Shown here: in pieces, positions 62,891-64,000 of the stretch
How positions within the stretch are numbered: the first letter of the stretch is position 1
Layout: the number at the start of each line of letters is the position of its first letter
Origin: Promicromonospora panici
GTDB taxonomy: Bacteria; Actinomycetota; Actinomycetes; Actinomycetales; Cellulomonadaceae
DNA length: 64,000 nt
Reading direction: 5' to 3'
Assembly (NCBI RefSeq): GCF_900608595.1
Contig: NZ_UWYY01000027.1
Coordinates: 26,167-90,166, forward strand
The notes under the pieces: generated by a model
What the model saw: the letters and a program-made list of their open reading frames with translations, nothing else
The model's database searches: none
What the model was told of the DNA's origin: nothing
Translations under genes and position numbers: made by a program

Positions 62891-64000
62891 TCAGGACTGC
62901 GCCCTGGTCTTCTCGTCCGGCGACTCCACGTCGAGCTTGGAGTCGGGCGTCGAGTCGGGCGTCGGCGTCGAGTCCGGCTTCGGCTTCGCGTCGGTCTTGG
63001 AGTCAGGCTTCGGATCCGGCTTGGGTTCGGACTTCGGCTTCGGTTCCGGTTCGGGACGGGCCTTGGTGCCGTACATGGTCACCTCGTCGACCGGCCGCTC
63101 CGCGACCCAGGTGGACAGCTTCTCCTTGTGCACCACCTTGCCGTCGATCTTGGTGACGTCCCACGACGTGACGCGCTTGCCCACCACGCCCTCGGTCGCC
63201 AGGTACGGGCCCAGGTCCTCGTAGCGGTTCGGGTCCGCCGCCGTCACGCTCTCGAACGGCACCTCGGAGACGGTCTCCTCGATGGAGGTCTGGACCTCCC
63301 GGACGACGACGGCGACCGTGGGCGCACCCGGAGTGGTCGGATGCCTCCGCTCGACGGTGACCCTGTCGTCGGCGTCGACCCGCACTTCGTTCTCGGCGAG
63401 CAGCCGGTCGAGCGGCATCGCGCCGTCGGCGACCCGCCGAGCCTGCCCGCCGACCACCAGCTTCACCGGGCCGTCGACGTCGATCCGCATCGGGAGCGTC
63501 ACGCTCCCGTCCGAGCGGGTCGGGAGGAGCAGCACGTCGTCGCCCTGCTTCGAGAGCTTCGTGAGCGCCTGGTCGGCGTCGAGTGCGGTGACCCACGCGG
63601 CGCGCTGTTCGCCGTCGACCCGCAGGGTGACCCGATGGCCGTAGCGGACGACGACCGTGTCCCCTTCGCGCAGGGCGCCGTCGACGGCGGGGGTCACGGC
63701 GTCTCGGCGGGAGACCTCGACGCCCTCGCCCGCCAGGAGGTCGGAGACGTCGCCCTCGAAGGTCTCGACGGTGGTGACCTCGCCGTCCACGTCGAGCGTG
63801 ACGGTCTTGTGGGCGGCCGCGTAGGCCGCTACCCCGCCGGACCCGACCCCCGCCGCGGCCGCGCACACCCCGCCGTCGCCCGCGCCGGGCGGGGAGGGGA
63901 CCACCGCCTCGACCTCCACGGCCGCCGGCTCCCCCCGCCGGTCGACGGCGGCCGGCGCGCTCCCCCGCCGAGCGCCCCCGACCCCCGCCAGGCGCGCCCG
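62891..64000 (-). CDS. DUF348/G5 wall protein without catalytic domain, 5' end outside window
   Basis: Third paralogue, open to the window edge, so its N-terminus is missing. It has a weak membrane segment (AAAAGVGSGGVAAYAAAHK), DUF348 repeats (KTVTLDVDGEVTTVETFEGD; SVTLPMRIDVDGPVKLVVGG) and a G5 domain (YLATEGVVGKRVTSWDVTK to VTMYGTKARPEPEPKPK). After the G5 domain comes a 40-residue Lys/Pro/Asp/Ser tail and a stop; no RPF or lysozyme domain follows in any frame in the next 240 nt. It would bind wall polymer without cutting it, or compete with the active paralogues. The first ~100 bases at the window edge are extremely GC-rich. Confidence 0.82.
   Translation of the reverse strand, partial: RARLAGVGGARRGSAPAAVDRRGEPAAVEVEAVVPSPPGAGDGGVCAAAAGVGSGGVAAYAAAHKTVTLDVDGEVTTVETFEGDVSDLLAGEGVEVSRRDAVTPAVDGALREGDTVVVRYGHRVTLRVDGEQRAAWVTALDADQALTKLSKQGDDVLLLPTRSDGSVTLPMRIDVDGPVKLVVGGQARRVADGAMPLDRLLAENEVRVDADDRVTVERRHPTTPGAPTVAVVVREVQTSIEETVSEVPFESVTAADPNRYEDLGPYLATEGVVGKRVTSWDVTKIDGKVVHKEKLSTWVAERPVDEVTMYGTKARPEPEPKPKSEPKPDPKPDSKTDAKPKPDSTPTPDSTPDSKLDVESPDEKTRAQS

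Noticed and set aside
63900..64000. A separate feature in the extremely GC-rich window edge
   Set aside because: The frame stays open and looks like the N-terminal part of the third DUF348/G5 gene; composition alone does not support another feature.

Overview
The window is high-GC actinobacterial chromosome. The gene set and its organisation (type II NADH dehydrogenase, RPF-type cell-wall hydrolases, ABC-F/ispE/rsmA, glmU-prs-rplY-pth, mfd, eno-ftsB-DUF501-ppx, a GH10/CE4 xylanase, CE7 acetyl esterases, L-lysine 6-transaminase) fit a plant-polymer-degrading member of the Micrococcales such as the Promicromonosporaceae/Cellulomonadaceae. That placement is an inference from gene content, not from a search. 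The conserved backbone is the block that in Mycobacterium tuberculosis runs rpfB-ksgA-ispE ... pth-rplY-prs-glmU ... mfd ... eno-divIC-DUF501-ppx.

Layout. 0-7.4 kb: ndh (cut by the window edge), a PadR/membrane-protein pair, and the minus-strand series eno-ftsB-DUF501-ppx. 7.4-27 kb (accessory): a MacB-type ABC exporter, a secreted bifunctional acetylxylan esterase/xylanase, a seven-gene peptide-transporter operon ending in a GATase and a cytosolic beta-lactamase-like protein, an acyl-CoA ligase, tryptophan 2,3-dioxygenase, a HipBA module and an amino-acid-binding lipoprotein. 27-42.9 kb: mfd, an acyltransferase, a MerR regulator whose C-terminal half resembles the DNA polymerase sliding clamp, its MFS partner, a secreted dipeptidase-like protein, pth, rplY, a GT2-GtrA fusion, prs, glmU, tRNA-Gln and a TetR regulator. 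42.9-53.6 kb (accessory): a 27-residue peptide gene in a compact transcription unit, a methyltransferase, maleylacetate reductase with MarR, an acetyltransferase, a CynX-type transporter, lysine aminotransferase, a membrane-protein pair, a damaged SDR beside a MarR gene, LD-carboxypeptidase and an Lrp regulator. 53.6-64 kb: Uup-type ABC-F, a CE7 esterase and a degenerate paralogue, ispE, rsmA and three successive DUF348/G5 wall proteins, of which only one carries an RPF domain.

A striking feature is the number of long, nearly perfect palindromes. At least three dispersed families are present: (A) a TGTGRGCG...CGTTGCG hairpin in three gaps; (B) a CCGAGGTAGAAC...GTTCTACCTCGG palindrome at two sites that supplies the Pro-Arg-TAG end of three unrelated genes; (C) a TGTCAGAC...GGTCACTCGGGTGACC...GTCTGACA palindrome inserted in frame in mfd and in the CynX-type transporter, and also present near the MFS/MerR promoter. 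Other single-copy hairpins end most convergent gene pairs.

Regulation visible in sequence includes a perfect inverted repeat before hipBA, a palindrome before padR, two MerR-type promoters with 19-bp spacers placed so that the mRNAs would be leaderless, paired GAAA-TCG-TTTC sites inside the xylanase signal-peptide codons, and a shared GTAAC-N6-GTTATC motif before two of the wall-protein genes.
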